Origin: Bostrychus sinensis
Taxonomy: Eukaryota > Chordata > Actinopteri > Gobiiformes > Eleotridae
Length of the DNA: 64,000 bases
Direction: 5' to 3'
Assembly (NCBI GenBank): GCA_020698575.1
Contig: CM036244.1
Location: forward strand, 8,255,034 to 8,319,033
The notes under the pieces were generated by a model. It did no database searches, had not been told where the DNA came from, and saw only the letters and a program-made list of their open reading frames with translations. The first letter of the stretch is position 1; each line of letters opens with the position of its first letter. Of this stretch, positions 33,241 to 46,292 are shown piece after piece. A program made the position numbers and the translations under genes.

Positions 33241-34239
33241 TCTACGACACTTTAAAATGTGAAATCAATCCACGTCCGCTTAAAAATGTTGAATATAGAG
33301 TCGTGTTTTCATTTTGTTTATACTGTCCAGGCTGCATTAGTTAAAAATGCTGAATTGTGGTCACTTTTTTATCCCACAGTGGAATCAACTCAACCCATCA
33401 GAGACCTGACTTTAGAAGCCCAGACTGTGCTTTTTTAATCAACAACACAAACTGAATTTACCCACAGTCTAATCATATCTCACTCTCAGCATATTCAATA
33501 ACAAACCTGCGGAGTGTTCTTGGACAAAAGTCTTTTAATTAGACAAAGACAGACCTCCCCCCTCACTCAGAGCTGTGGGAGGCGGCTGCCACACTTCACG
33601 AAGGTGGAAAAGGAAATTTAATATGGAAAAAAAACAGAGACAAACAAGTGAGGAAATCAGCTGTGGCAATTGTTTCTTCTGCAAATCATTTTCAATTTCA
33701 ATAGTCCATGTAAAATATGTTTATAAACACTTTTAATTGTATTTCATCAAGCTCGAGCAGAGGGTGATTGCACAATAAACACAACACTGCAGTCAAAGAT
33801 TAATTATGCTCTTGTCAAAAGGAGTTGTCTGAATTACTTTAACGCTGCCTCAGTAGTGTGTAATATATCTACACAGAAACAAAACTGCGCTTGCACACGT
33901 CTGCTTGTCCAGGAATAACTTTAATAACTAATGTTTACCAGTGTTGCCTGTTCACTTTTCACTTTTCACTTTAATGTTTATGCTACAAGACAAAAATGTG
34001 AACTAGTACTAAAACAACTGGTTTAGTTTAGTTTGCTTAAAAAAAAAAAAAAAAAAAAAAGCCCATCAGTCCATTCACTACATTAAACTTTTTGATTGAG
34101 TTTTCCCATAAGAGACTTATATTGTATATGGAAATATGACATTGTAAATTATATACATCTGAGTAAGATACAATTTGATAAAACTCTAGATAAATAAAAA
34201 AAAAAAAAAAAAAAAAACTCCTCATTCATTCACATATTT
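33241..34239. other. No gene recognised; poly-A/poly-T tracts
   Basis: A-tracts at about 34039-34060 and 34197-34217. Frames here are homopolymer artefacts. Confidence 0.4.
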
Positions 34240-34674
34240 TTTTTTTTTCCAAAAGTGGTCATATAAGTTTATTAGTACAAAGAAAACATTTTATACCTGA
34301 ATTTTTGGCTTCAAAAATTATATTCAAGATAAAAAAAATCCCTTAAAATAACAATAAAAATAAATGATTAAAAAATAACAAAATAATTAAATGATAAATA
34401 AAAATGTATAATATAAACTTCCATTACATTTACTTATTTTACTAGATTTTTCATGTTAAATAAAAAATAAAAAATTAAACTAAAAAAAAAACTGACAAGA
34501 AAAATTAATCATTTGAATAACTCCTTTGAAACAAGATTTATAATAGGCCCAGTCAAACAATAAATCTAGTAGTTTCACCTTTTAATCAAATGATGAAATA
34601 ATTCCAACTAAGTACCCTATGTAATGTGCTCACGTACCCCTAGGGGTCCCTGTACCCCTGGTTGGGAAACATTG
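34240..34674 (-). mobile_element. hAT-like family 2, copy 2
   Basis: AAGTGGTCATATAAG and the interior parallel 51935-52180. The right end GTACCCCTAGGGGTCCCTGT then CCCTGGTTGGGAAACATTG is the terminal repeat. The left terminus was not found, so it looks truncated. Confidence 0.65.
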
Positions 34675-37600
34675 ACTTACAATAACACTTATAATAGCAT
34701 GAGTCAATAATTAATAAGCACTAATCATAATAACTTCACTGAATATTTACAAAACATTACTAATTAATAAACACAACTGAGGTTTGCAAATCAGTGCAAA
34801 ATAATAAACACCAGTATCAATGCAGTATCTATAAACCAATTTTTCAGTAATATATTGTTAATTACATATTTATTATTGCCTTAACGCAGCTTTAAGTGTT
34901 AACACAGTTTTTTTCCCCAACTCTGACTTAAAACAGCTTCTCAAATGTTGCCAGTTTCAGAGACAAAAATCTGGAAACACATCCACAGCTCTTAAATTTA
35001 CCAATGCCCTGACAGAAAGGTTAGGCTCGAGTGAAACACATGTGTAGGATTAGGCAAAGAAAACACAATTTCTCTGCTTAATATGGGGCATAAGAATAAA
35101 AACAATAATTTTATGGAAACACCACTAGACTCAGTGAAGTGTGTGCTTAATTTAATTGTACAGGGACAGTGCACAGAGAAAAAAATCATAAGGAAAGATG
35201 CATGGCGCCAGGTTAAAGCAACAAAACAAAAAAAACCTAAAAATTCGACCTGTAGTCAGTGGACAGGTTGATGTTATACAAATAAATAACGGAGTTTACA
35301 GATAAATAAAAGAGGAGGAAATTAATATGCAGCTGAAACTCTCCCTGAAATGCAAAGTTGTTATAAATAAAGTGTGCGTATGCCAATCTAAATAGACTAA
35401 AAGCTTAAATGCATGAGACGTGATGCTCTTAATAATGCAAAAAACAATAATTAATGCACTGGAGGATATAGAAATAGCACATGTAAAGCCATATGTAGGA
35501 AGCAGTGTTCACAGCAAAGTTAAAACCCATTTAAATCCATTTATGAATCATTTATGAGGCTCGCCTTTTACACCGATAAACTAATCCTTATTGTCTGCCG
35601 CAGATAAACCTTGGCTTGTGCGCTGCGGGTCTGATCCAGGAGAATTGTCTCGTTCTTTATCATAATTAAATGTTGGGGATGTGAGGAGCGCTGGGACGTG
35701 TCCAGGTATACCTGTCCCGGGGCGGCTGCGGCTGCTGCGACCGCGTGGATTCCCGTTTTACTAATTGCTCGGCGTGTTGTGTTTACCTCCGAGCGAATGT
35801 TGGAAATGCAAAGTAGACCGGCTCCCGTGTGACCTCGCTGCTTTGTGTCAAGGTCGGGCGACGATTACAAGACGTTTTTGTTTTTTTTTTGTATTCTCCC
35901 AACGCCTGAGATTAAACGCTTAGCTGCAAAAACGACCCAGCGGCAACGTCCCAACGGTGGATTCTTGTTCTGCTCCCTGTTGTTCTTGTTTTTTTTTTCA
36001 TTTTCAAGCCATTCAAAAAGAACACATAAGACGTAAACAAGCGAAACAAAAGAAACAAATGTCCAATGCGCATGTTGACTGACATTTAAAGCTAAATCCC
36101 GGTTTTGTCTCGCGCTCTTTCGGACCGTGCCGTTTGTTGCTTAGGAAGTCTTGTAATCCTCTGTCTAAGCTCGCAACATTGAGCGTTAGAATCCAGATTA
36201 CAAGTTCAGAAAATGGCAGGCTGACCATTCATTGTAAAGTCGTCGTTTTAATTTCTTACTCTTGTTGCTTTTGGCTTTTGGCACACTTGAGACCAGCCAT
36301 TGTCCGATGCATAATCAGAGATTTCTGGAACACTTTGCAAAACTGATAACTGTCCATCAGAGTTTTGTTTTTTTTGCCTTGTCTTGCTGACATTTTCTGA
36401 CAATAAAAATTCTCCTCCAGGGCTTGTAAGCACTTCTCTCATTTGTTGTAATTTCTCGGAAAAGCTACAAAGTTGTCCGTCTCCAGACACCGCTGCATTG
36501 CTGCAATGAAGGTTGTAATTTCAATACAGAGCAAGTACAGACATTTTTATTTTGTACTTCATCAGGAAGAAAGTGCTGTCCCTTATGAAAAGAAATACTC
36601 TTGCAGGTAAAGATGGAGAATGATATTGATAAAGTAATGCTCTGGGCACTTTGTTAAATAAGAAAGTTTTAGACTGCACACTGCTTCTTATGTTGTCTTT
36701 TTTCTACCAATAATAAAGTAAAACAGATGGACATTAAAACATATGGTTAGGTTCCTAATTTGTTCTGCAGATTTAAAAGTGTTGCTCCCATATTCACAGA
36801 CAACCATACAACATGAATAAAAAAACAATAAACTATAGACAATATAAATATGTAAAACAATGAAAAGCTACTAAAAAACAATAAAAACACTTATTAAGAA
36901 CAACAGGACAATAAAAGTGCTCCAGTGCTGGATTTACAGCAGCAAATAAAAGAAAAAGCAAAATAAAGCAAAATAAAAGACTACAATGAGATGAAAAGAG
37001 AAACACAAAAGATAAAAACAATCAAAACAAATGGACTAATTACATTAAATGAAGGAGCGGGAGCAAAGCTTTTCTGAAAATGTATGTGTGTCCAGAGGAA
37101 AGCGGCGGAAATTCAAAGTGCAAGCGGTGATATTAGTTTATTATATTTTATTACAGGCCAAGCTAACTTCAAATTAATCAGTGTATTCCAACAAAATGAT
37201 TAGTCTTAAAGCAATATCAGCACATCCATCAACACAAAGGCATTTAAGCATACAGCTGGGGACACACTACAGGATTTTAATATCTTTTTTTTTTATATAT
37301 ATGTATGTCTATTAAAGTTTTTTTGTTTTAAGGAACAAGTATATAGATTTAGACAATAATAACACAGAATTAAGGGCAGAAAGACAGAAGGAAAACATTA
37401 AGTCCAAGCAGATACTAAAAAAAAAAACAAAGTAGGGTGGCATATTAACTTTGTTGTGGTCGGGCTGTGAAAGTTTTATACTTGAAGGGTTCACTTGCAA
37501 AAGCAGATAACTCCATTTTTATGAATTCTCAAAAAAATTGGGTTTTTGTTATTTACTTCATCATTCAAACTAAAGCTGAATGTATTTGACCAACAGGATA

Positions 37601-37872
37601 TATCAGGTATTGCTCTAAAATGGATTTGGGCTTTTAAAACAGTGCGATGCAAAGAGTAAATGCAAGCCTTAACTCTTTTTTTTGTGTTGTTTATCTGTAT
37701 TTGCAAATGAACTCTTCACTTTGTCAGGTAAAAAAGCTTCTGAAGCTTATTTTCCAGGGTAAACCTAATCCACTCCATGTGCAATACACTGCAAAGTTCA
37801 GTAAGCCACATCTTAAACAGAGGTACAGTGTCAGGGAAGGAAGGGAAGGAAAATTTCCAAGAGGATTTTAAT
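34675..37872. other. Longest stretch without recognised repeat or exon
   Basis: About 3.2 kb of single-copy-looking DNA with a GC-richer island at about 35620-35860. No frame shows a domain or the expected cysteine pattern. Conserved intronic elements, if any, cannot be judged from one sequence. Confidence 0.35.
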
Positions 37873-38314
37873 ATCATAACTAGGGCTGCACGATATGGAG
37901 GAAACATGCAATATTCGATAACTATGTTGAAAATTGCGATAACGATATTATTGCGATATTTGAAAATAGAGCCTACTTTTCAAACATAGTAAGTTAAAGT
38001 CACTACATTTCACAAAAATGTAAGTTCCTGTATTTACAAGTCAAAACAGCGACAAAACACAGACTTAACCAGGAAAAAACAAGGCTAAGCTGTGAATAAA
38101 TTCATTAAATTACCACTAAAACTGGACTTTTTAAACATTTTTTTTTTTTAGTCACAACACATTTTCTTTCAAGGCTCTGGTGGAAAATGATTCTTCAGTG
38201 TAAATTTCTGCCAAATGGAAGACCACAGCGTTATTGCGATGTATTTAGAATATTGCGATACGGATATTGCGATAACGATAATTTTGTGATATATTGTGCA
38301 GCCCTAATCTTAAC
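37873..38314. mobile_element. hAT-like MITE family 1, copy 3 (426 bp)
   Basis: The element spans 37881-38306 with ends TAGGGCTGCACGATATGG and TATTGTGCAGCCCTA. It is flanked by ATCATAAC and ATCTTAAC (7 of 8 match). Confidence 0.9.
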
Positions 38315-38897
38315 TGCAGTCTAAATCAAAACAATGGTCTCTTTTCCGATTGGCAATGCAGCTTTAGCTTTTTATGTCCTTGGAAAAATAAACAGCAACA
38401 ACAAAGACTAAAAATGGCTATAAATCATATTAAAAACAAGTAACTTAACACCGTACAGCATGGCCAGTCATTAGTTTGACTTTTTAATCCTCCACAGTGT
38501 TTCATATTCTGTATTTACCTGGGGCTAAACCTCTTTAAATCCCTGTAATCGTGACAAACTGCATCTATTTGGCACCGGGCTGGACCCTCAGAGAGACGCT
38601 TGTTTTTGATACATGCCCTCGGAGACTGAACAGGGGACACTTTTATGGGAGCGTTTGACTAATTAGACTGAGAGCACGTCCGTCCCGCTGATGTGGGTCT
38701 CCAGCCTGCAGCACTGCTCTGGTACAATCTGCCCTTATCCCTGAAAAAACTCCAAACCTCTTTAGATACGGTGACATTTACACAAGCCGAGTGGTGGACT
38801 TTTTTTTTTCTTCTTCCCCCACTGCAGACAGCTTTTGTGCCGGCTCTAAAAGTCAACTATTCACAGTTAGTGCGGTTTTTGTGCGGTCGTGCCAATG
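38315..38897. other. No gene recognised
   Basis: Noncoding-looking; the frame 38693-38950 has no domain and crosses into the next element. Confidence 0.4.
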
Positions 38898-40390
38898 TAC
38901 AACCCCGATTCAAAAAAAAAAAGTGGGGACACTGGGTTAAATGCAAATAAAAACAAAATGTGAACATAAACAGCTTTACAAATGTTTATACTGAGATTTG
39001 GCCATCACTTTTCCAAAAGACACGCCTCCTTTGTTTGGACTGAGTCGCCAAACAAGCGGCTGCGTACTTTACAGAGAGCGCGGGAGTAAACTTGATGAGT
39101 ATTTACTTAAAAAAGGTAGCTACATTATTATTATTAAACTTTATATATACAGGGAAAACTCAATAAGAGAGTGCCTCTTTCTTTTTCATGAGTGCCCTGC
39201 TTGACACATAAACATACAATGGATGAAAACAAAATTTGCCAATTCATGATATAAAATATTGACAATAAATCATCGCATAAAGCACAAAAACACACACAAA
39301 GTTATTTAAAACAGGAACAGTGGCATTGAGGATAGTCTTTCACAAGAGCCTTAAAATGTTTAAATTACAAACGTTTGTCCAGATGCAGTGATTTCCATGC
39401 CTTATTTCAATAATAAAGAGCAAAATAACAAAGCTTTTTTTACCAATTTCACTTTTAAAGTTGTAAGATTGAAGAATTAAAAGGTCCTGGGACTGGAGTT
39501 GGTAAGAACTTAACTTGGAGTTTAACATAGCGGGTAAATAATGGGGCAACCTGCAGAGAAGTGCTTTATATATAAACCAAAGACATCATCATCATGGTTT
39601 ATATTCATTAATTTATTTTTATATGTACATTTATTAACATTAAGGGATAGCTGTCAATATATTTAATAGAAAATGTTTTGTTTCTTCATTGTTTTTGCCT
39701 TTTTTTCCTTTACGGAGCGCCCCCTACATTTTGGAGTAAAACAGCAGGAAAAATACTAAAAACTCACAAGTCCAGCTGAGTCCTACATTGTCATTTTTGT
39801 GGTGGTGGGTTTGGAGCTTTTGGCTGCCACATCTCTGTCCGTCTGACCCAGGGCAACTGTGGCTACAGAAGAAGCTTACTGCCACCAGTTTGTGAAACTT
39901 CAATGGGTAATGGACTAATGTAAAGCTTTGAGAGTCTAGAAAAAATTATTATTAATAAAAGGCTGGGAAATCAAATCTAAATCCATTTAGATCTCTGGGT
40001 TTAAGGAGTATTTTCAAGCAACACTGCATTAAAAAGAGGCATTATTCTGTACTGGAAATCACTGCATGGTTAAGGAACACTTCCAGAAATCACTGGCTCT
40101 GAACACACGTCGCACAAATCCAAGTTACAAGCCTTTATCATGGACCAAAACTTATTTAAAATGGACTGAGGCAAAAGAAAAAACTGTTCAAAAACATCAG
40201 CTGTTTTGTAGAAAAACTATTCCCTAGCCTTTTATTGCCCCCACCCCAAGTTTTTGAGATGTGTTGCTGCCATCAAATAAAAAAAAAGCTAAAAAAAAAT
40301 CTCACTTTAAACACCAATATGTTCTGAATATGATGCTGTTTTATTTACATTTTACACGGCGTCCCAACTTTTCCAGACTTGGGGGTTGTA
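38898..40390 (+). mobile_element. mariner/Tc1-like transposon relic (about 1.49 kb)
   Basis: The left end CAACCCCGATTC then GTGGGGACACTG and the right end GGCGTCCCAACTTTTCCAGA then TTGGGGGTTG are mutual reverse complements. They are bordered by TA (38898-38899, 40389-40390). Near the right, about 40025-40200 encodes a decayed transposase piece (for example CIKKRHYSVLEITAW, then a frameshift and stops). About 38960-40005 does not look like transposase and may include an insertion or replacement. Inactive. Confidence 0.75.
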
Positions 40391-40943
40391 GTTAGTGGGC
40401 CCAGAAGAGCTCACACATCACATCTGCTGAGGCTCCACATCATTGTATTTGCTCTGAAGCAGCTGTGGATAATTAAATTCAGAGACACACGTCAAACTTG
40501 GTCTCCCCGGAGGCCGGAGATCGGACAAAGCGCTCCTGACGAGTACGACAGACAGAATATCAATGGACACGAGCAGCTGCTGCAGTCAGGTGAGGTGTGC
40601 TCAATCATTTCAATAACTCCTGAACTCAGTGGGATACTTTTATATCAGGGAACAAGTAGGCATCTTGTGAACCTACTGTTGCACATTTAAAGTCCAAAAT
40701 TACTTTAAATGTAGGATGGGAGTGAATCTTTCGGTATGGCATGTTCACTTGTGTGTCGTTTCAATAGTATTACTAATTAAATTTAATGATTTAGAGTGAG
40801 GATAAGTGCTGCGGAACTGAATTTCACAAGCAAGTTTCCGCACGGACGCTGTTAAGTGACGGACTGCATACAACGTTACCTTTGCAAACTCCTGTATGGG
40901 AACATTTTGGCTTCCTCGGTAAACTCAATGGCTGCAAACATCT
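40391..40943. other. No gene recognised
   Basis: Single-copy-looking; a 103-codon frame starting in the mariner end is not credible. Confidence 0.4.
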
Positions 40944-41970
40944 TCCCTAATCCCTCTGTAGTGGTCACGCCATTTTGTAGTGGTGTCCGAATGTCTAATG
41001 GATAAAAAATAGTGCACTCAAAATTTAGTGGTAGTAGACGGTCAGTATAGACCAGAATGCTTTGCGAATTTCGGAGGAGAACAGCGGGACCGCGACAGGT
41101 CTTTAAACTGTACACAACATGTCTGAATGAAACCAGTTAGAAATGCTTTTTTTTTACTCCTATCACGTCGTAATCAGAAATAAAAAGATCTTAAATAAAT
41201 CGTTGCAGTGTAAATTGCTAACGTTAGCTTAGCCAGCGTTCAGCCTCCCCACCTAAGGCACAGAGCTGCAATAATCCAGTCCGTTTTATTCATTATAGCG
41301 GTAATTCATGTTAAATATCACACATATGACTATTACTTATCTATAAATACTAAAACATCAAGTGAGTCTGGTCGGGCTTTATCACAGAAGAACATTATCA
41401 GCGGAGTTTTTTACACATAGTCACGTGATCACCGGTGAGAGAAAAATAGTGTGCGACTGTCCGAATCATTCACAAAATAAGTGCACTATAGTAAAGCTCG
41501 GTGAAACTCCACTGATAATGTTCTGCTGTGATAAAGCCCGACCAGACTCACTTGATGTTTTAGAATTTATAAATAACTAATAGTCATACACTTATACGGT
41601 AATTAGGTGAGGAGGCTGAACGCTGGCTAAGCTAACGTTAGCAATTTACACTGCAGCAATTTATTTAAGAGCTTTTTATTTCTGATTACGATGTGAAAGT
41701 AAAAAAAAAAAAAAAAAAAAAAGACGTTTCTAACTCGTTTCATTCAGATGTGTTGTGTTCAGTTTAAATCCTGTCGCGGTCCCGCTGTTCTCCTCCCAAA
41801 CTCGCAAAGCATTCTGGTCTATACTGACCTCTAGTGACCATCGCTGTCCACTACTTTTCACAATGCATTGTGGGAAATTTTGAGTGCACTATTTTTTTAT
41901 CCATTAGACATTCGGACACCACTACAAAATGGCGTGACCACTACAGAGTGCACTACAGAGGGATTAGGGA
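40944..41970. repeat. Large foldback (inverted repeat) of about 1.03 kb
   Basis: The left arm begins TCCCTAATCCCTCTGTAG and the right arm ends with its exact complement at 41953-41970. Inside, ACGCCATTTTGTAGTGGTGT, GCTAACGTTAGCTTAGCCAG, ACATCAAGTGAGTCTGGTCG and many others return inverted. The arms are nearly 500 bases with indels, and the centre is about 41430-41490. It is a foldback/MITE type without coding capacity. An A-run of about 21 interrupts the right arm. Confidence 0.85.
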
Positions 41971-42120
41971 GGACAGAGACGAGGTCTGCAGCAGGCAACA
42001 CAAGTTTGTTAACGCACTTAAAACGCCATCGGCCGACTGAAAAAGTCACAGCAGATTACGGATTTAAGCCTTTATCAAGTCAGATTCAGATTGAGCTAAA
42101 GCAATAACCCACATGGACAC

Positions 42121-42242
42121 TTGGTTTAGTCCTGGTGTAGTGGTTCAGGTTTGGTTTAGATCTGATTTAGTCCTGGATTAGTCCTAATTTAGACATGTCT
42201 TAGTCCTGGTTTAGATCTGGTTTAGTCCTGGTTTAGTTATAC
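42121..42242 (+). repeat. Imperfect tandem TTTAGTCCTGG repeats
   Basis: The words TTTAGTCCTGG and TTTAGATCTGG alternate about eight times with variants (GATTAGTCC, TCTTAGTCC). Confidence 0.75.
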
Positions 42243-42894
42243 AGTTAACATATTAGTTAAACCCTGAGGTGCGTACGTCTCTGACCACAGATGGACGGAC
42301 ATCACAGGCTACAGAAAGATATTTAACAGTAGCTACATCACATCACAGTGGGAGATGAATATATTTTGCACGTTTTTTTTCTGCTTTCTTGTACTGAAAA
42401 TGAACCGAACTGTCAAAAAACTGAAATTGTTACACCTCTAGTACATACGTATAGCATTCTTCCTCATCTTACTGACACAGAAGCACTGTTTAAACTAGTC
42501 CAGGTTTCCAACAAATAATTTTAGAAATGGGACAATGTCTGCGCAAATCTGAATTAAATTTGTATTCCCTACATATTTTTGCTTCCGTTACGCAGGAAGC
42601 TTTCTATAATACATCCTGCAGCCTGCTACTATTCCTGCTATCTGTTCAAAAACTTCTCACGCAGAAGTGACAAAGTATGCCTGCGTGTGGAAGCCCAGTG
42701 TTGTTCATTAGTGTAGAAGTGTAAGCGATTGAATCAATTTGTTCACTGTCAAAATGAAAGTAAATGTGTAACAAAGAGGTGTCTAAATACAAAAGTGTTA
42801 CGAGTCTAAAGTTTTTGCTTTTGTGCCAGATTTTGTGATTAAGCAGAAAAATTGGACAGTCAATCCTTTGATGGGATGAAGGAGAGAAATGTCA
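42243..42894. other. No gene recognised
   Basis: AT-rich single-copy-looking sequence. Confidence 0.4.
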
Positions 42895-43395
42895 GCTTAA
42901 AACCCCTAAATTAAACTTTTTCCAGGCTTTTTTAAATAGTTTTTGATACTTTGCTGCATAGTATTTCATGTTTTTTAATTTAAAATAATGCATATGTATA
43001 GAAAATGTTTTCTTTTGGGGGATCTGGTATTTTGAGTTTGCAGAAAATGCTTGGATTAGGTGTCTGTCGCCCCCCTGCTGGCAATGGTGGGGAACGAACA
43101 GAGCATAAAATGGCTATTTAGCATGGCTATTAGCAACATGACGTTAACAAATAGATAAAATAAACTGACTGCTTCATAGTGACAGCAGTGAAATTTGGCG
43201 TTTGGGCTTTAGAAACGTGCAGGAGCACTTCCTGGTTTCATGAGTCTATGTAAAGCTGTGAGACCGAGCGTTTTCAGTCCTGAGAAACGGGCTTAGCATA
43301 CAGGGTTACTCAAACAGCATGAATTAATCATGAAAAATCTTTTTAAGGTGCAAACAACATTATAACATAAGTAAAAGGCCAAAAAAGTCAATCTG
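42895..43395 (+). repeat. Dispersed repeat family A, copy 4
   Basis: ATGTATAGAAAATGTTTTCT, GTCGCCCCCCTGCTGGCAAT and AGGAGCACTTCCTGGTTTCA, ending around GCAAACAACATTATAAC. It is the most complete copy here and useful as the reference for insertions in others. Confidence 0.65.
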
Positions 43396-43639
43396 GCAGA
43401 ATAGGAGACCCAGCTGTTAACCAATTTCAGCTGATAATAATTGACATATTCCATAGTTACAATATACACAACAGTACGTCTAGGTATTGTTAGGTAGCTT
43501 AGAAATAACTAGGTATAGGTAATATAGGTATAAAGAAATAACTTTCACTAAAAAGTCATGTTGGAAACTACAAATTTGATCAACTGTTCTGTTGTGAAAC
43601 ATGTGGCTTTAAGGTCTAATGCATTGTCAGCCAAGTCAG

Positions 43640-43940
43640 CTCCTTTAAAAACACAAATTCTCACAGGAACCCAAACAATAAACTTTACTTTTTTTAAACA
43701 AAACAGTTTAAACTGTTTTTCCCAATGGATTTCTATAGAAAAATGTCACAAAAATCACAGACTGTGGGATAAAAAAATGCTTACAAGTTATTCATAAACA
43801 AGTATCTAACTGCACTTACCTGTAATTCATTTCTAACTTAATTTATTTTTTATGTATATAATGTAGAAAACTTCTGGCAGCCCCCCTGCAATAGTTTTGC
43901 AGCCCACCAGGGGGCCCCGGACCCCACTTTGGGAACCAAA
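43640..43940 (+). mobile_element. hAT-like family 3 fragment
   Basis: ATTTATTTTTTATGTATATA, GGCAGCCCCCCTGCAATAGT, CACCAGGGGGCCCCGGACCC and CACTTTGGGAACC follow the 3' half of the family. The left half is unrecognisable. Confidence 0.55.
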
Positions 43941-43959
43941 CTTTAAAAAGAAAATATGT

Positions 43960-44341
43960 AAATTTTACGGTAAAAAACTGGTTGCCAGAATCTTTCCGTA
44001 AAAAATACAGGGGATCTGTTTTTAATATTACTGTAATATATTATCTCAGCTGTTGTTTTTAGTTTTTGACTTGAGTTTTAATCATAATTTGCTGTATAAT
44101 TTAACGTTATCCTTTTTTAAAAATTTGATCAACTGTATATTTTACAGTAATCATATATTTTAAATTTACATACATTATATAAATTACAAAAAATAAAATA
44201 AAAAATAAATTTTTGCCCTTTTTTTAATAATACAATTAATTACCTGTAACCAAAAGTTTACCGATATATCAATTACAGTTATTTACGGTTGAGATTTTAC
44301 AGATTTTTACAGTGAAATATACAGATATATATTTTACAGTG
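43960..44341. mobile_element. MITE with ACAGTG/CACTGTAAAA ends, copy 1
   Basis: It ends GATTTTTACAGTG and TATATTTTACAGTG. Internal words TTACCGATATATCAATTACA and GGTTGAGATTTTACAG are the reverse complement of the start of 58119-58611. Confidence 0.6.
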
Positions 44342-45516
44342 TGATTCTTAAAGAGTCAAGCCTCCTCAGTATTAGCCTTTATAATACTGTATTTATTTTA
44401 ACCCTTTTTTACAAAACCAAAGTTATTTTTCTAAATTATTTTCCCTTTATGACATGATATATTTATGATATATTTTAAAAACCTGTTTCCTCATTTTCTG
44501 TAATTAAACCAATATTTAGACGTCAAACCAAAAGAAACCTCTCCATGTTTCACTCTCCTCATCATTTGAAAACCACCGGACTAATTTACCCATCAACCCC
44601 TCTGCTTTAGGATCCATTCCAAAAGACTTTAACAGCGTCATTGAGTCCGATTTGGAGCTGATCCAGGCCGAGTGAGTGTTCGCCGGTGCCTTCGGGTGTT
44701 TGTTCATCAAAATACAGCAGGAAGGCACTCGGGGATAATTGAATAATTTATTTTGCACAGTCGGTGAAGATGTTTATCTGTGCAACAACTGGCGCTAGCA
44801 CTTTCTTCTTCTGCCGTCGCCGAAACAGAGCTAATTGCATCGCCACTCCGGTCCCAGCCAATAACAATCTGCCAGAACACAAGCCTCTCACGGCTGCATT
44901 TATTATGTGTCATTAAACATTAGCAGCCCGACTACAAGCTGCGAAAGTGAGTTGCCATCTCTGTCTGTCTGACTCTACTCCCTGTTTTAAAAAAAACAAA
45001 AAAACACTACAGCTACGCTAATGCATTAAGGATAATTACGTTTAATATTAACATCCTGCTAAAGCCATTTTTCTTCATTAGCGGCTGCAAATTGCCTGTT
45101 ACTTGGGTGACCTCTGTGGTAATGGCAAGTTGGCCGTTGGTTACGTGCGAGTGATTGGTCGAAGTCATGCGTGAGACAAAAGAAGAAAGTGTAGCGCTAA
45201 TGACTGCACCACGCTAACGAAACCTTTAGCCTTAACAGGTGAAGAAATGAGGGCTAGAGCTTGTACTTGATTTTCTACAGTGTTGTTAGAGAAAAACCAG
45301 GGCTCAATTCAGCCACAAGTCATCACAAGGCATATGGAGAAATGGAGAGGAAGGGCATCTGGCATAAAACTATAGCCACATTTATATCTGCATATAATTT
45401 ATTTGAAGGAAACCATGATGTCCCAAGTAAAATGTATTGTTTATATTAAAAAGTGGACCTATAATTAAATAATTAGCAATGTCACAAAGCCTGGCCAGAT
45501 ACTAACAGTTTAATTT
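44342..45516. other. No gene recognised; small RTE-like trace
   Basis: AGAGGAAGGGCATCTGGCAT then AAAAC at about 45347-45371 is a short RTE-like tail trace. Other frames (44516-44913, minus) have no domain. Confidence 0.35.
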
Positions 45517-45829
45517 GGCCATTCCCAAAGTCAAGATTGTCACGACCCCCTTAAATTTCCCAAAACTACAAAACTTTCCTCTCTTCAAAAGATTGTCATG
45601 TTTTTCTCCATATATTTCTATAAAAATGTAACAAAAAACAGACTGATGTATAAAAAATGTAATATTTTAATATATACTTGTTTTAAAAAGTAATATTTTA
45701 AGTATATAAGTGTATTTAAATTCAAACTCAATTTCTTTTTATGTTCTTAATGTAGACAACCTCTGGGGGCCTCCTTGCAGTACCTTCGCAGCCCCCCCAG
45801 GAGGCCCCAGATGCCACTTTAGGAACATC
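45517..45829 (+). mobile_element. hAT-like family 3, copy without nested insertion
   Basis: GGCCATTCCCAAAGTCAAGA to CCACTTTAGGAAC, with TTCTATAAAAATGTAAC and ACAACCTCTGGGGGCC between. It serves as an empty site for the nested element in the 6080 and 46996 copies. Confidence 0.65.
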
Positions 45830-45865
45830 GTCATTACACTGATGAAGTCAGTTTTCTTTCAAGTT

Positions 45866-46032
45866 TCTCTGCAGAAGTTACTTTTGCTTTTTTAGAAATG
45901 TATTTGAGTAAAAAGTATTATGTTTATCTTTCAAATGTAGTGGAGTAAAAGTAACGAGTTACCCCTAAAAATACCACTCAAGGAAAGTAAAGATTCTCAA
46001 AAAGTATACTTAAGTACAGTACTGAAGTAAAT
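45866..46032. repeat. AAGTA-rich dispersed repeat
   Basis: GCAGAAGTTACTTTTGC, AGTGGAGTAAAAGTAACGAG and AGTATACTTAAGTACAGTAC. Related to 3030-3315. Confidence 0.45.
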
Positions 46033-46161
46033 TTAAGCCTTTATTATATACAAACTCTTTATAACTTCACTCATTGATCATTCTGTTCTTCCACATGAAA
46101 AGGGTGATGACTTTTTTTTTAATGTATATATATATATATAATTATGTGCATTTGTTTTTTT

Positions 46162-46249
46162 GTCTACACCAGTGGTTCCCAAAGTGGGGATCCACAAAGG
46201 TATTACAGGGGGCCCCCCAGAGGCTGTCTATTTTTCAATTTCAATTTGA

Positions 46250-46292
<43 letters not shown>

